A stretch of DNA of 64,000 nucleotides from Pseudoflavonifractor sp902362925 (GCA_902362925.1 CABIYL010000006.1), one strand, 5' to 3'. Shown: positions 17,029 to 26,053, counted from the first letter of the stretch. Notes: a model not told the origin generated them from the sequence alone. Made by a program: numbers and translations.

Positions 17029-18101
17029 ACTACAAGATTGCCCTCATCCGGGGCGACGGCATCGGCCCCGAGGTGGTAAACGAGGCGGTGCGGGTGCTGG
17101 ACGCGGTGGGCCGGAAGTTCGGCCACAGCTTCACCTATGTGGACGTGCTCATGGGCGGCTGCGCCACCGACGCGGTAGGGAAGAGCTACCCCGACGGCAC
17201 CGCCGAGCTGTGCAAGACCTGTGACGCAGTGCTTTTAGGCGCCGTGGGCGGTCCCAAGTGGGGCTCCGACAAGCCTGCCGAGCAGCGGCCCGAGACCGCT
17301 CTGCTGGCCCTGCGGAAGGACCTGGGACTGTATGCCAATCTGCGTCCCGCCGCCCTGCGCCCCGCACTGGCGGACGCCTGCCCCCTGAAGAAGGAGACCG
17401 CCGAGAAGGGGATTGACCTGATGATGGTCCGGGAGCTGACCGGCGGCATTTACTTCGGCAAGCGCGGCCGCTACGAGACTGAGGACCGGGGCGTGGAGTG
17501 TACCGACCTGATGGCCTACTCCGAAATGGAGATTGAGCGCATCGGCCGCCGCGCCTTTGAGCTGGCCCGGCTCCGCCGGAAGAAGGTGGCCAGCGTGGAC
17601 AAGGCCAATGTGCTGGAAACCTCCCGGCTGTGGCGGAGCGTGATGCACCGTCTGGCCCAGGAGTACCCCGACGTAGAGTACTCCGACGTGCTGGTGGACA
17701 ACTGCGCGATGCAGCTGGTCCGTGACCCCAGCCAGTTCGACGTGGTGGCCACCGAGAACATGTTCGGCGACATTCTGTCCGACGAGGCATCCATGATCAC
17801 CGGCTCCATCGGTCTGCTGCCCTCTGCCTCCATTGGTGACAGCGCCCCCGGGCTCTATGAGCCCATCCACGGCTCCGCACCCGACATCGCAGGCCAGGAC
17901 AAAGCCAACCCCATCGCCACCATTCTCTCCGCCGCCATGATGATGCGCTACTCCTTCCATCTAGCCGACGAGGCCGCCGCCATCGAGAACGCGGTGGACG
18001 CAGTGCTGACCGAGGGCTGGCGCACACCCGACATCGCCGAGCCCGGCGTTCAGGCTGTGGGCACCAAAAAGATGGGCGAGCTAATCGCCGCCAAAATCTG
18101 A
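17025..18101 (+). CDS. leuB: 3-isopropylmalate dehydrogenase
   Basis: 358 aa. NAD-dependent oxidative decarboxylation of 3-isopropylmalate to 2-ketoisocaproate in leucine synthesis. Family marks: IRGDGIGPEVV at the N-terminus, GAVGGPKW, ELTGGIYFGKRGR, VDKANVLETSRLWR and the C-terminal EPIHGSAPDIAGQDKANPIATILSAAMM. Normal length. Followed by a strong terminator, which closes the leuCDB unit. Confidence 0.96.
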   Translation: MNYKIALIRGDGIGPEVVNEAVRVLDAVGRKFGHSFTYVDVLMGGCATDAVGKSYPDGTAELCKTCDAVLLGAVGGPKWGSDKPAEQRPETALLALRKDLGLYANLRPAALRPALADACPLKKETAEKGIDLMMVRELTGGIYFGKRGRYETEDRGVECTDLMAYSEMEIERIGRRAFELARLRRKKVASVDKANVLETSRLWRSVMHRLAQEYPDVEYSDVLVDNCAMQLVRDPSQFDVVATENMFGDILSDEASMITGSIGLLPSASIGDSAPGLYEPIHGSAPDIAGQDKANPIATILSAAMMMRYSFHLADEAAAIENAVDAVLTEGWRTPDIAEPGVQAVGTKKMGELIAAKI

Positions 18102-18115
18102 GCAATTTGAATACC

Positions 18116-18151
18116 AAAAGACCGGATACAGCACTCTGTATCCGGTCTTTT
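18116..18151 (+). terminator. Terminator after leuB
   Basis: A perfect 16-bp stem (18116-18131 with 18136-18151) with loop CACT and a T-run inside the right arm. Confidence 0.88.
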
Positions 18152-18177
18152 CTGAGCAGGAAAGAGAGTGTGATTCC

Positions 18178-18666
18178 ATGGCAGAAGAACTGACTTTCCG
18201 CTTCGCCGAAGAGGCGGACGCCGGGACTATTTTGTCGTTTATCAAGGCGCTGGCGGAATATGAAAAGCTGGCTGACCAAGTGGTGGCCACTGAGGAACTG
18301 CTCAGGGAGTGGATCTTCCAGAAAGGGAAGGCGGAGGTGCTCTTTGCTGTCAAGGACGGCAGAGAGATTGGATTTGCCCTGTTCTTCCATAACTTCTCCA
18401 CCTTCCTAGGCAGGGCAGGCCTCTATCTGGAGGATTTGTTTATTCTCCCGGAGTACCGGGGCAGGGGATATGGCCGCCGTTTTCTCAGCCAGCTGGCCCG
18501 CATCGCGGTGGAGCGTGGCTGCGGACGGCTGGAGTGGTACTGCCTGGACTGGAATCAGCCCAGCATTGCCTTTTACCGCTCCCTGGGGGCAGTGCCGCTG
18601 GACGAGTGGACCACCTACCGTCTCACAGGGGACACCCTGGAAGAACTGGCCAAGCAGGCGGACTAA
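18178..18666 (+). CDS. GNAT family N-acetyltransferase (SSAT-like)
   Basis: 162 aa with the acetyl-CoA motif A LFILPEYRGRGYGRRFLSQL and the downstream LEWYCLDWNQPSIAFYRSLGA. The combination YLEDLFILPEYRG...WYCLDWN is close to eukaryotic-type diamine acetyltransferases (SSAT family) found in many bacteria, so an amine (polyamine, thialysine or related) is a likely acceptor. That guess is interesting because polyamine synthesis genes occur at 36.7-43 kb, but the genes are not linked in one operon. Confidence 0.82.
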   Translation: MAEELTFRFAEEADAGTILSFIKALAEYEKLADQVVATEELLREWIFQKGKAEVLFAVKDGREIGFALFFHNFSTFLGRAGLYLEDLFILPEYRGRGYGRRFLSQLARIAVERGCGRLEWYCLDWNQPSIAFYRSLGAVPLDEWTTYRLTGDTLEELAKQAD

Positions 18667-18684
18667 ACCACCTTGCTTGCTCTT

Positions 18685-18828
18685 TTGGAACAGATCTGGT
18701 AAACTTTAAATAGGGAAGTGCCGGAGATACGCCGGCCGCAACACAGTGCCTGACGGCGGAATGCTCCGCCGTGGGAACAGATTGCCCTGCATCCCCGAAG
18801 CGGGGAGCGGGAGCAGGAGGTTTTTGAT
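18685..18828 (+). promoter_or_regulatory. Folded leader of ECF S-component gene, riboswitch candidate
   Basis: A weak promoter (TTGGAA 18685-18690, TAAATA 18707-18712) is followed by about 110 bases with three strong hairpins: GCCGG/CCGGC near 18719-18735, ACGGCGGA/TCCGCCGT near 18753-18772, and CCCC/GGGG near 18793-18805. GCTCCGC in the second hairpin can instead pair with GCGGGAGC just before the AGGAGG ribosome site. Such leaders ahead of vitamin ECF genes are often riboswitches, but I could not match it to a class I know. Confidence 0.4.
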
Positions 18829-19473
18829 ATGGCAAGTGGAAAAAAGAAGACAAACACCAGTCCCCGCATACGATACCTTGTCCAATTGGCCGTTCTGGTG
18901 GCGATCCTGCTGCTGTTGGAATTTACCGGGATCGGGATGATTAAGACTCCCTTCCTGGAATTTACCGTCATGCAGATACCCGTCATCATCGGTGCCATTG
19001 TACTGGGACCGGCGGCAGGCGCAGCGCTGGGCGGCGTATTCGGGCTGCTGTCCTTCTGGGAGTGCTTCGGAAAGAGCGCCTTTGGCGTCACGCTGATGGG
19101 TATCAGTCCCGTGGGCACCTTTCTGACCTGCGTACCCACCCGGATTCTGATGGGGCTGCTCTGCGGACTCATCTTCCAGGGTCTCATCAGAGCGGACAAA
19201 ACCAAGTCTCAGCTGCTCGCCTTCGGCGGGTCCAGTCTGGCCGGTTCGCTGCTGAACACAGTGCTGTTTACCGGCGTGCTCACCGCAGCTTTTTACCATA
19301 CCGACTATATTCAGGGTATCGCCCAGGGCTTTGCGGACAGCACCGGTCTGGCCATGAACCCGTTTCTGTTCGTAGTCCTGTTTGTGGGTATCCAGGGCGT
19401 GCTGGAGGCGCTGATTTCCACTGTGGCAGGCGCCGCTGTCTCCCGTGCGCTGTACAAGGCGCTCAACCACTGA
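18829..19473 (+). CDS. ECF transporter S component
   Basis: 214 aa with about six transmembrane helices and the S-component pattern (FLEFTVMQIPVIIGAIVLGP, AAGAALGGVFGLLSF). S components bind a vitamin or metal and dock onto a shared EcfA/A'/T energising module that is not encoded here. The IPVIIGAIVLGP segment resembles pantothenate-type S components, but substrate assignment is tentative. ATG follows AGGAGG at 8 bases. The folded leader may sense the ligand. Confidence 0.82.
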   Translation: MASGKKKTNTSPRIRYLVQLAVLVAILLLLEFTGIGMIKTPFLEFTVMQIPVIIGAIVLGPAAGAALGGVFGLLSFWECFGKSAFGVTLMGISPVGTFLTCVPTRILMGLLCGLIFQGLIRADKTKSQLLAFGGSSLAGSLLNTVLFTGVLTAAFYHTDYIQGIAQGFADSTGLAMNPFLFVVLFVGIQGVLEALISTVAGAAVSRALYKALNH

Positions 19474-19479
19474 GCACAC

Positions 19480-19513
19480 AGGCCCGTGCCCCGCTATGGG
19501 TACGGGCCTTTTT
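19480..19513 (+). terminator. Terminator after ECF S component
   Basis: A 12-bp stem with one G:U pair (19480-19491 with 19498-19509) followed by TTTT. Confidence 0.82.
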
Positions 19514-19569
19514 GTGAAATTACCGTTTTGAGGCAAGGCGTGGCATGGTTGATTGATGCAATTATAGTC

Positions 19570-19598
19570 TTGCAATATTGCATAGCGCCGCATATAAT
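19570..19598 (+). promoter_or_regulatory. Sigma-A promoter of the aminotransferase gene
   Basis: TTGCAA (19570-19575), 17-base spacer, TATAAT (19593-19598), 35 bases before the GTG start. Confidence 0.82.
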
Positions 19599-19633
19599 AA
19601 CTCTAGTTAAGCCGAATTGGGAGGAGATTCACC

Positions 19634-20824
19634 GTGAAAGAACTGTCCCGTATTGCAAGCGCCGTTCAGGCGTCTACCACAATGGCGATTGACAGCATGT
19701 TCAAGCAGATGAAGGCGGACGGCATTGACGTCATTGGCTTCGCTGCCGGCGAGCCTGATTTTAATACACCCGACGAGATCAAGGAGGCGGGTATTGCCGC
19801 CATCCACAACAACAACACCCGTTACACCCCTGCCCGGGGCACTGTGGAGCTGCGTCAGGCTGTGTGCGACCGGATGAAGGCCGACTGCGGCGTAGAATAC
19901 GCTCCCAATCAGGTGGTGGTGGCCAGCGGCGCCAAGCACGCCGTGTACATCGCCCTGCGGGCCATCATCAACCCCGGCGATGAGGTCATTCTCCCCGCGC
20001 CCTACTGGGTCAGCTACATTGAGCTGATTAAAATCATGGGCGGCGTGCCTGTGGTGGTGACTGCCACCGAAGAGGAGAACTTCAAGCTCTCTGCGGACAA
20101 GCTGGCCGCTGCCATCACCCCCAAGACCAAGGCCCTGATTCTCAACAACCCCTCCAACCCCACCGGTATGATGTACAGCAGGGAGGAGCTGGAGGTCATC
20201 GCTGACCTGTGCGTCCGCAACGACCTCTATGTGATTGACGACGAGATCTATTACAGTCTGGTCTATGACAACAAGAAGTTCGTCAGCCTGGCCTCTCTGG
20301 GCGAGGAGATCAAGGAGCGGACCATCCTGGTCAACGGCGTCTCCAAGTCCTACGCCATGACCGGCTGGCGCATCGGTTACGCCTGTGCCAGCGAGCCGAT
20401 TGCCACCGTGATGGCCAACTATGTCAGCCACTCCACCGGTTCTCCCTGCGCCGTCTCCCAGAAGGCGGCCCTGGCCGCCCTCACCGGTTCCCAGGAGAAG
20501 GTGGAGACCATGCGTCAGGCCTTTGAGGCCCGCCGCAACGCCATGGTGGAGGGCATGAACGCCATCCCCGGCGTGAGCTGCATCATGCCTGAGGGCGCGT
20601 TCTATGTGATGATGAATCTGAAGGATATTCTGGGTAAGACCCTCCACGGCGTGAAGGTGGAGACTGCCGACGACTTTGCCGCCCTCTTCCTGAAGAAGGG
20701 CCTGGTGGCTGTTGTGCCCGGCACCGGCTTCGGCGCGCCCGGATTTGTCCGCTGGTCCTATGCCGCCTCCATGGAGAACATCCAGGAGGGTCTGCGCCGC
20801 CTGCGCAATTTCCTGGCGGAATAA
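19634..20824 (+). CDS. Pyridoxal-phosphate-dependent aminotransferase (aspartate aminotransferase type I-gamma)
   Basis: 396 aa, GTG start after GGGAGGAG. Fold-type I aminotransferase with GFAAGEPDFNTP at the N-terminus, the YTPARGTVELR segment, NNPSNPTG, DEIYYSLVYD and the PLP lysine in VNGVSKSYAMTGWRIGY. It is close to bacterial AspC-like enzymes that convert aspartate and oxaloacetate, but members also act on aromatic or other amino acids. Stands alone under its own promoter. Confidence 0.92.
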   Translation: MKELSRIASAVQASTTMAIDSMFKQMKADGIDVIGFAAGEPDFNTPDEIKEAGIAAIHNNNTRYTPARGTVELRQAVCDRMKADCGVEYAPNQVVVASGAKHAVYIALRAIINPGDEVILPAPYWVSYIELIKIMGGVPVVVTATEEENFKLSADKLAAAITPKTKALILNNPSNPTGMMYSREELEVIADLCVRNDLYVIDDEIYYSLVYDNKKFVSLASLGEEIKERTILVNGVSKSYAMTGWRIGYACASEPIATVMANYVSHSTGSPCAVSQKAALAALTGSQEKVETMRQAFEARRNAMVEGMNAIPGVSCIMPEGAFYVMMNLKDILGKTLHGVKVETADDFAALFLKKGLVAVVPGTGFGAPGFVRWSYAASMENIQEGLRRLRNFLAE

Positions 20825-20971
20825 TTCGTTTCTTTGCTGCGGGGAGGGTCCCTGCTCCACGCTGGATTTTGTCGGTCCGACGGAGGGGCGGGACTTGTCC
20901 CCGCTGCCGTTTTGTGGTATTCTGAAAGCACTTTGGATCTGCCTTGAAAAACCAAGAAAAAGAGGTTGAAT

Positions 20972-22411
20972 ATGAGTAACAAAGCTGTTTACGAGAGCCC
21001 GCTTTCTTCCCGCTATGCCAGTGACGAGATGCAGTACATCTTTTCGCCGGACAAGAAATTCTCCACCTGGCGCCGCCTGTGGGTCGCCCTGGCCAGAGCC
21101 GAGATGGAGCTGGGCCTGCCTGTGACCCAGGAGCAGATCGACGAGATGGAGGCCCACCTCACGGATATTGACTATGACTCCGCCGCCCAGTGGGAGAGAA
21201 AGCTCCGCCACGACGTAATGGCTCATATTCACGCCTGGGGCGAGCAGTGCCCCAAGGCCATGCCCATCATCCACCTGGGCGCCACCAGCTGCTATGTGGG
21301 CGACAACACGGACGTCATTCTTATGCGTGAGGCTCTGGAGCTGGTGCGGGACAAGCTGGTGCGTGTCCTCCACGCCCTCTCCGTCTTTGCCAATCAGTAC
21401 AAGGCCCTGCCCACCCTGGGCTTTACCCACTTCCAGCCTGCACAGCTGGTGACGGTGGGTAAGCGGGCCACCCTGTGGATGAATGAGCTGCTGATGGACC
21501 TGGAAGAGGTGGAGCACCGGATCGACAGTCTGAAGCTCCTGGGCTCCAAGGGTACCACCGGCACCCAGGCCAGCTTCCTGGAGCTCTTTGAGGGCGACCA
21601 TGAAAAGGTCAAGGAGCTGGAGCGGAAGATTGCCCGGGAAATGGGCTTTGACGCAGTGACCCCTGTCTCCGGCCAGACCTACTCCCGCAAGATGGACTAT
21701 GCCGTGGTCTCCACCCTGTCCGGCATCGCCCAGTCCGCCAGCAAGTTCGCCACCGATATGCGCCTGCTCTGCCACCTCAAGGAGGTGGAGGAGCCCTTTG
21801 AGAAGAACCAGATCGGCTCTTCCGCCATGCCCTACAAGCGCAACCCCATGCGCTGCGAGCGTATCTGCTCCCTGGCCCGCTATGTGATGGTGGATGCCCT
21901 CAACCCCTCCGTCACCGCCGCCACCCAGTGGTTTGAGCGCACCCTGGACGACTCCGCCAACAAGCGGCTCTCCGTGCCCGAGGCCTTCCTGGCCGTGGAC
22001 GCCATCCTCAACATCTACGCCAATGTGGCCTCCGGCCTGGTGGTCCACGAGAAGGTGATTGAGCGACACGTGATGGAGGAACTGCCCTTCATGGCCAGCG
22101 AGAACATCATGATGGACGCGGTGAAGCGGGGCGGCAACCGTCAGGACCTCCACGAGCGCATCCGCGTGCTCTCCCAGGATGCGGGCCGGAACGTGAAGGA
22201 CAGAGGTCTGCCCAACAACCTGATTGACCTTATCGCCGAGGACCCCATGTTCGGCATGAGTAGGGAAGATCTGACTGTCCATCTGGAGCCCGCACGCTAC
22301 ATCGGCCGCTGCCCTGAGCAGGTGGACGAGTTCCTGACAGAGTATGTGCAGCCCGTGCTGGAGCGCTATGCTTCCGCTCTTGAGGGCAAGGATACGGAAC
22401 TGAAGGTATAA
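20972..22411 (+). CDS. purB: Adenylosuccinate lyase
   Basis: 479 aa, ATG 20972 after AAAGAGG. Cleaves SAICAR and adenylosuccinate in purine synthesis. The fumarase/ASL signature GSSAMPYKRNPMRCE is present, with HLGATSCYVGDNTD and THFQPAQLVTVGKR as the other two conserved regions. At 479 aa it belongs to the longer, eukaryote-like PurB group and not the ~430-aa Bacillus type. The 147 bases upstream contain no promoter or purine riboswitch that I can recognise. Confidence 0.95.
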   Translation: MSNKAVYESPLSSRYASDEMQYIFSPDKKFSTWRRLWVALARAEMELGLPVTQEQIDEMEAHLTDIDYDSAAQWERKLRHDVMAHIHAWGEQCPKAMPIIHLGATSCYVGDNTDVILMREALELVRDKLVRVLHALSVFANQYKALPTLGFTHFQPAQLVTVGKRATLWMNELLMDLEEVEHRIDSLKLLGSKGTTGTQASFLELFEGDHEKVKELERKIAREMGFDAVTPVSGQTYSRKMDYAVVSTLSGIAQSASKFATDMRLLCHLKEVEEPFEKNQIGSSAMPYKRNPMRCERICSLARYVMVDALNPSVTAATQWFERTLDDSANKRLSVPEAFLAVDAILNIYANVASGLVVHEKVIERHVMEELPFMASENIMMDAVKRGGNRQDLHERIRVLSQDAGRNVKDRGLPNNLIDLIAEDPMFGMSREDLTVHLEPARYIGRCPEQVDEFLTEYVQPVLERYASALEGKDTELKV

Positions 22412-22460
22412 AATCCGGGGAAGTCATCCCCACACTTAACAGCAACAGGAGGTTTTTCCT

Positions 22461-23459
22461 ATGAAAAGTGCAGTGAAACGCATTGGCGTCCTCACCAGCG
22501 GCGGCGACGCCCCGGGCATGAATGCCGCAATCCGCTCCGTTGTCCGCGCCTCGATGCACATGGGAATCGAGTGCCTTGGTATCCGCCGCGGCTTCAACGG
22601 CCTTATCACCGGCGACATCACCTCCATGGACTTTGTCCAGACCAGCGGCCTTATCGGCCGCGGCGGCACGGTGCTCTACACCGCCCGCAGCGATGAGTTC
22701 AAGACCCCTGAGGGCCGCAAGAAGGCCGCCAACACCTGCAAGCTCTTCGGTCTGGACGGCATCGTGGGTATCGGCGGTGACGGCACCTATCGCGGCCTCC
22801 TGGAGTTCTCCAATCAGGAGGGCATCGCCGTTGTGGGCGTGCCCGGCACCATCGACAACGACATTGCCTGCACGGAGTACACCATCGGCTACGATACCGC
22901 CTGTAACACCGCTCTGGACGCCATTGACCGTCTGAAGGACACCATGCAGTCCCATGAGCGCTGCTCCGTGGTGGAGGTTATGGGCCGCCATGCCGGCCAT
23001 CTGGCGCTCTATGTAGGCGTAGCCTGCGGCGCCACCGCTGTGCTGATTCCTGAGAAGGAGATCGACTTCCAGCGGGACGTGGTGGAGCCCATCCGCGCCG
23101 CCCGACTGGCTGGGCGCACCCACTTCATGGTCATCGTGGCCGAGGGCGTGGGCAGCTCCTATGATGTGGCCGCACAGATCAAGGAATATACCGGCCTTGA
23201 TCCCCGCGTGACCGTTCTGGGCCATGTCCAGCGCGGCGGTTCTCCCTCCGCCCGTGACCGGATGGAGGCTACTTACATGGGCTATAACGCTGTGGAGCTG
23301 CTGGCCCAGGGCAAGACCAACCGGGTGGTGGCCATGCAGAAGGGCGCCTATGTGGACTATGACATCAACGAGGCTCTGGCCATGAAGAAGGGCATTGACG
23401 AGCGTGTGTACACCGTTCTGCGGGCCCTCATCGGCGCTGAGGAGAAGCACGGAATCTGA
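22461..23459 (+). CDS. pfkA: ATP-dependent 6-phosphofructokinase
   Basis: 332 aa; phosphorylates fructose 6-phosphate with ATP in glycolysis. N-terminal IGVLTSGGDAPGMNAAIR, the nucleotide determinants GIGGDGTYRG (Gly after GGD) and VPGTIDNDI (Gly, not Lys), both as in ATP-using enzymes; MGRHAGHLAL and the HVQRGGSPSARDR substrate segment follow. It lies convergent to a second, PPi-type phosphofructokinase gene, separated by two back-to-back terminators. Confidence 0.95.
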   Translation: MKSAVKRIGVLTSGGDAPGMNAAIRSVVRASMHMGIECLGIRRGFNGLITGDITSMDFVQTSGLIGRGGTVLYTARSDEFKTPEGRKKAANTCKLFGLDGIVGIGGDGTYRGLLEFSNQEGIAVVGVPGTIDNDIACTEYTIGYDTACNTALDAIDRLKDTMQSHERCSVVEVMGRHAGHLALYVGVACGATAVLIPEKEIDFQRDVVEPIRAARLAGRTHFMVIVAEGVGSSYDVAAQIKEYTGLDPRVTVLGHVQRGGSPSARDRMEATYMGYNAVELLAQGKTNRVVAMQKGAYVDYDINEALAMKKGIDERVYTVLRALIGAEEKHGI

Positions 23460-23462
23460 TAC

Positions 23463-23497
23463 AAAAAGCTGGGCGGCAGATTGCCGTCCAGCTTTTT
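23463..23497 (+). terminator. Terminator after pfkA
   Basis: A 16-bp stem with one G:U pair (23463-23478 with 23482-23497), loop GAT, ending in a T-run. Confidence 0.88.
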
Positions 23498-23514
23498 TAT
23501 AAAAATAATATAAC

Positions 23515-23548
23515 AAAGCCCCCGCCGCATTGACGCGGCGGGGGCTTT
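23515..23548 (-). terminator. Terminator after the PPi-phosphofructokinase gene
   Basis: A perfect 14-bp GC-rich stem (23515-23528 with 23535-23548); on the minus strand it is followed by a T-rich stretch. Confidence 0.85.
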
Positions 23549-23573
23549 CTGTACACTGACCGGAGTCAGTAAA

Positions 23574-24818
23574 TTACATCTCGGTGGTGAGAACCTTCTT
23601 CAGCTTGGCAAAGCGGGGGAGGGAGTTCTCCTGGGGAACGTTCAGCTCGCCCTGGATGAGGGGCAGAACGTAGTCGATGAAGGGCTGCTCAATGCCGTTG
23701 CCCTCGGCGTTGATCCACTCACGGGGCACCTTCTTCTCGAAGTTGGCGCAGATGTCCAGAGGCTTGAGAGCGGTGGTGCAGGTGTAGTTGGCGCCGTCGC
23801 GGGTGACGTCGAAGGCCACCATCTTGTCGGTCTCGCCGGCCACAGCGGCCTCAACAGCGGCCTGACCAGCCATATAGGCCTCGTTGATGTCGCGGGCGGA
23901 AGCGCAGTGAGAAGCGCAGCGCTGGAGCAGGGAGAGCTCGATGCCGCGGACCTTGGCGCCGGTCTTCTCCTTGATGATCTCAGCCAGCATAGCGGCCAGA
24001 CCGCCCAGCTGAGCGTGACCGAAACCGTCGGTAGCAGAGGTCTTGGCCTCGGAGACGAAGCGGCCGTCAGCGTAGTGGATGCCCTCGGACACGGCCACCA
24101 TGCACTTGCCGGTCTTGTTGTAGATAGCGGTCACGTCGGCGATGAACTTGTCCATGTCGAAGTCCACCTCGGGGAGGTAGATGAGGTCAGGACCATAGCC
24201 AGCCCAGGTAGCCAGAGCGGCAGAACCGGCCAGCCAGCCGGCGTGACGACCCATGATCTCCACCACGGTCACCATGCCGGTGTCGTACACGTGAGCGTCG
24301 CGATGGACCTCCATGCAGGAGGTGGCGATGAACTTGGCGGCGGAGGAGAAGCCGGGGCAGTGGTCGGTGCCGTTGAGGTCGTTGTCGATGGTCTTGGGCA
24401 CACCCATCACGCGGCACTCATAGCCCACCTTCTGCATGTACTTGGAGATCTTGTTGCAGGTGTCCATGGAGTCGTTGCCGCCGTTATAGAAGAAGTAGCG
24501 GACGTCATACTTCTTGAAGATCTCAAGAATCCGCTTGTAGTCGGTGTCATCCACATCGGGATCAGCCAGCTTGTAGCGGCAGGAACCCAGAGCGGAGGAG
24601 GGGGTGTACCGCATGAGCTTCAGCTCCTCACGGTCCTCCTGGGACATGTCGTACAGCTTGTCGTCCAGAACGCCGCGGATGCCGTGGGCGGCACCCAGCA
24701 CCCGGGTGATGCTGCCGCAGTCCAGAGCAGTCTCAATCACGCCCAGAGCGCTGGAGTTGATAACCGCGGTGGGGCCACCAGACTGTCCGATGATGCAAGC
24801 GCCTTTCAGTTCGCTCAT
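23574..24818 (-). CDS. pfp: Diphosphate--fructose-6-phosphate 1-phosphotransferase (PPi-PFK)
   Basis: 414 aa of the phosphofructokinase family. The discriminating positions read FYNGGNDSMDT (Asp/Asn where ATP enzymes have GGDGS/T) and VPKTIDNDLNGTDH (Lys), both hallmarks of PPi-dependent enzymes; MGRHAGWLAG follows. It catalyses the reversible PPi-driven step and so can run in glycolysis or gluconeogenesis. Divergent from fba with overlapping promoters, suggesting joint control of the fructose-bisphosphate node. Confidence 0.92.
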   Translation of the reverse strand: MSELKGACIIGQSGGPTAVINSSALGVIETALDCGSITRVLGAAHGIRGVLDDKLYDMSQEDREELKLMRYTPSSALGSCRYKLADPDVDDTDYKRILEIFKKYDVRYFFYNGGNDSMDTCNKISKYMQKVGYECRVMGVPKTIDNDLNGTDHCPGFSSAAKFIATSCMEVHRDAHVYDTGMVTVVEIMGRHAGWLAGSAALATWAGYGPDLIYLPEVDFDMDKFIADVTAIYNKTGKCMVAVSEGIHYADGRFVSEAKTSATDGFGHAQLGGLAAMLAEIIKEKTGAKVRGIELSLLQRCASHCASARDINEAYMAGQAAVEAAVAGETDKMVAFDVTRDGANYTCTTALKPLDICANFEKKVPREWINAEGNGIEQPFIDYVLPLIQGELNVPQENSLPRFAKLKKVLTTEM

Positions 24819-24892
24819 AACTTTTCTCTTCCTTTCATAATAACCGGATTTTTTTCGCTAAGGATTTGGTTAATTTTTATTTCCGCGGAAAT

Positions 24893-24921
24893 ATTCTAGC
24901 ATATACTCTTGCAATTATCAA
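24893..24921 (-). promoter_or_regulatory. Promoter of pfp
   Basis: On the minus strand TTGATA (24916-24921), 17-base spacer, TAGAAT (24893-24898). It overlaps the divergent fba promoter, so the two polymerases would compete. Confidence 0.7.
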
Positions 24922-24937
24922 TCAGAACTGATAGAAT
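24909..24937 (+). promoter_or_regulatory. Promoter of fba
   Basis: TTGCAA (24909-24914), 17-base spacer, TAGAAT (24932-24937), 33 bases upstream of the start. Confidence 0.75.
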
Positions 24938-24969
24938 CATGGTGCAAAATTTGAAAGGAGATGTTTCCT

Positions 24970-25938
24970 ATGGCTTTGGTCACATCTACGGAAATGTTTA
25001 AGAAGGCTTATGCCGGCGGTTACGCCATCGGCGCCTTCAACGTCAACAACATGGAGATCGTCCAGGGCATCACTGAGGCTGCCCAGGAGCTGAAGGCTCC
25101 CGTCATCCTCCAGGTGTCCAAGGGTGCCCGCGCCTACGCCAACCACACCTACCTGGTGAAGCTGGTTGAGGCCGCTGTTATCGAGTGCCCCGATATTCCC
25201 ATCGTGCTCCACCTGGACCACGGCGACAGCTTCGAGACCTGCAAGAGCTGCATCGACGGCGGCTTTACCTCCGTCATGATCGACGCCAGCTCCAAGCCCT
25301 TCGCTGAGAACATCGAGATCACCCGCAAGGTCGTTGAGTACGCCCACGACCACGGCGTGGTTGTCGAGGCTGAGCTGGGCGCTCTGGCCGGCGTGGAGGA
25401 TGAGGTCAACGTCTCTGCCGAGGACTCTCACTACACCCGTCCCGAGGAGGTCGAGGAGTTCGTGTCCAAGACCGGCTGCGACTCCCTGGCCATCGCCATC
25501 GGCACCAGCCACGGCGCTTACAAGTTCACCGCCGCTCAGTGCACCCGCAATGAGAAGGGTGAGCTTGTTCCCCCTCCGCTGCGCTTCGACATCCTGGACG
25601 AGGTCGTCCGTCGTCTGCCCGGCTTCCCCATCGTGCTCCACGGCTCTTCTTCCGTGCCCCAGGAGTACGTGAAGATGGTCAACGAGTTCGGCGGCAAGAT
25701 GCCCGACGCTGTCGGCATCCCCGAGGAGCAGCTGCGTCAGGCTGCCCGCGGCGCCGTCTGCAAGATCAACATCGACTCCGACCTGCGTCTGGCCATGACC
25801 GGCACCATCCGTAAGTTCTTCGCCGAGCATCCCGACAAGTTCGATCCCCGCGAGTACCTCAAGCCCGCCCGCGCCAACATCAAGGAGCTGGTCAAGCACA
25901 AGCTCATCAACGTGCTGGGCTGCGACGGCAAGGCCTAA
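24970..25938 (+). CDS. fba: Class II fructose-bisphosphate aldolase
   Basis: 322 aa; ATG 24970 is favoured over the in-frame ATG at 24961, which sits on the ribosome site GAAAGGAG. Zn-dependent aldolase splitting fructose 1,6-bisphosphate. Visible: GYAIGAFNVNNMEIVQ, IVLHLDHGDSFETCKSCIDGG (zinc-binding His), EAELGALAGVEDE, GTSHGAYKF and IVLHGSSSVPQEY. The size fits the FbaA/GatY group. Paired head-to-head with the PPi-PFK gene, the preceding glycolytic step. Confidence 0.95.
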   Translation: MALVTSTEMFKKAYAGGYAIGAFNVNNMEIVQGITEAAQELKAPVILQVSKGARAYANHTYLVKLVEAAVIECPDIPIVLHLDHGDSFETCKSCIDGGFTSVMIDASSKPFAENIEITRKVVEYAHDHGVVVEAELGALAGVEDEVNVSAEDSHYTRPEEVEEFVSKTGCDSLAIAIGTSHGAYKFTAAQCTRNEKGELVPPPLRFDILDEVVRRLPGFPIVLHGSSSVPQEYVKMVNEFGGKMPDAVGIPEEQLRQAARGAVCKINIDSDLRLAMTGTIRKFFAEHPDKFDPREYLKPARANIKELVKHKLINVLGCDGKA

Positions 25939-25963
25939 TCAGGTCTGCCTCAATTCCATACGG

Positions 25964-25999
25964 AAAAAACAGGAGAGGGATTTCCCTCTCCTGTTTTTT
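25964..25999 (+). terminator. Terminator after fba
   Basis: A perfect 17-bp stem (25964-25980 with 25983-25999) with a 2-base loop, A6 on the left and T6 on the right. Confidence 0.9.
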
Positions 26000-26053
26000 G
26001 TGTCTCTCATCCCGCTCAGCCGGCATAGAATGGCTGGAAAGGGGGAGAACGGT

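Noticed and set aside
18711..18780. Cobalamin riboswitch in the ECF leader (AGGGAA and GCAAC words)
   Set aside because: The order and spacing of the conserved B12-box elements are not there, so the resemblance is only a few short words.
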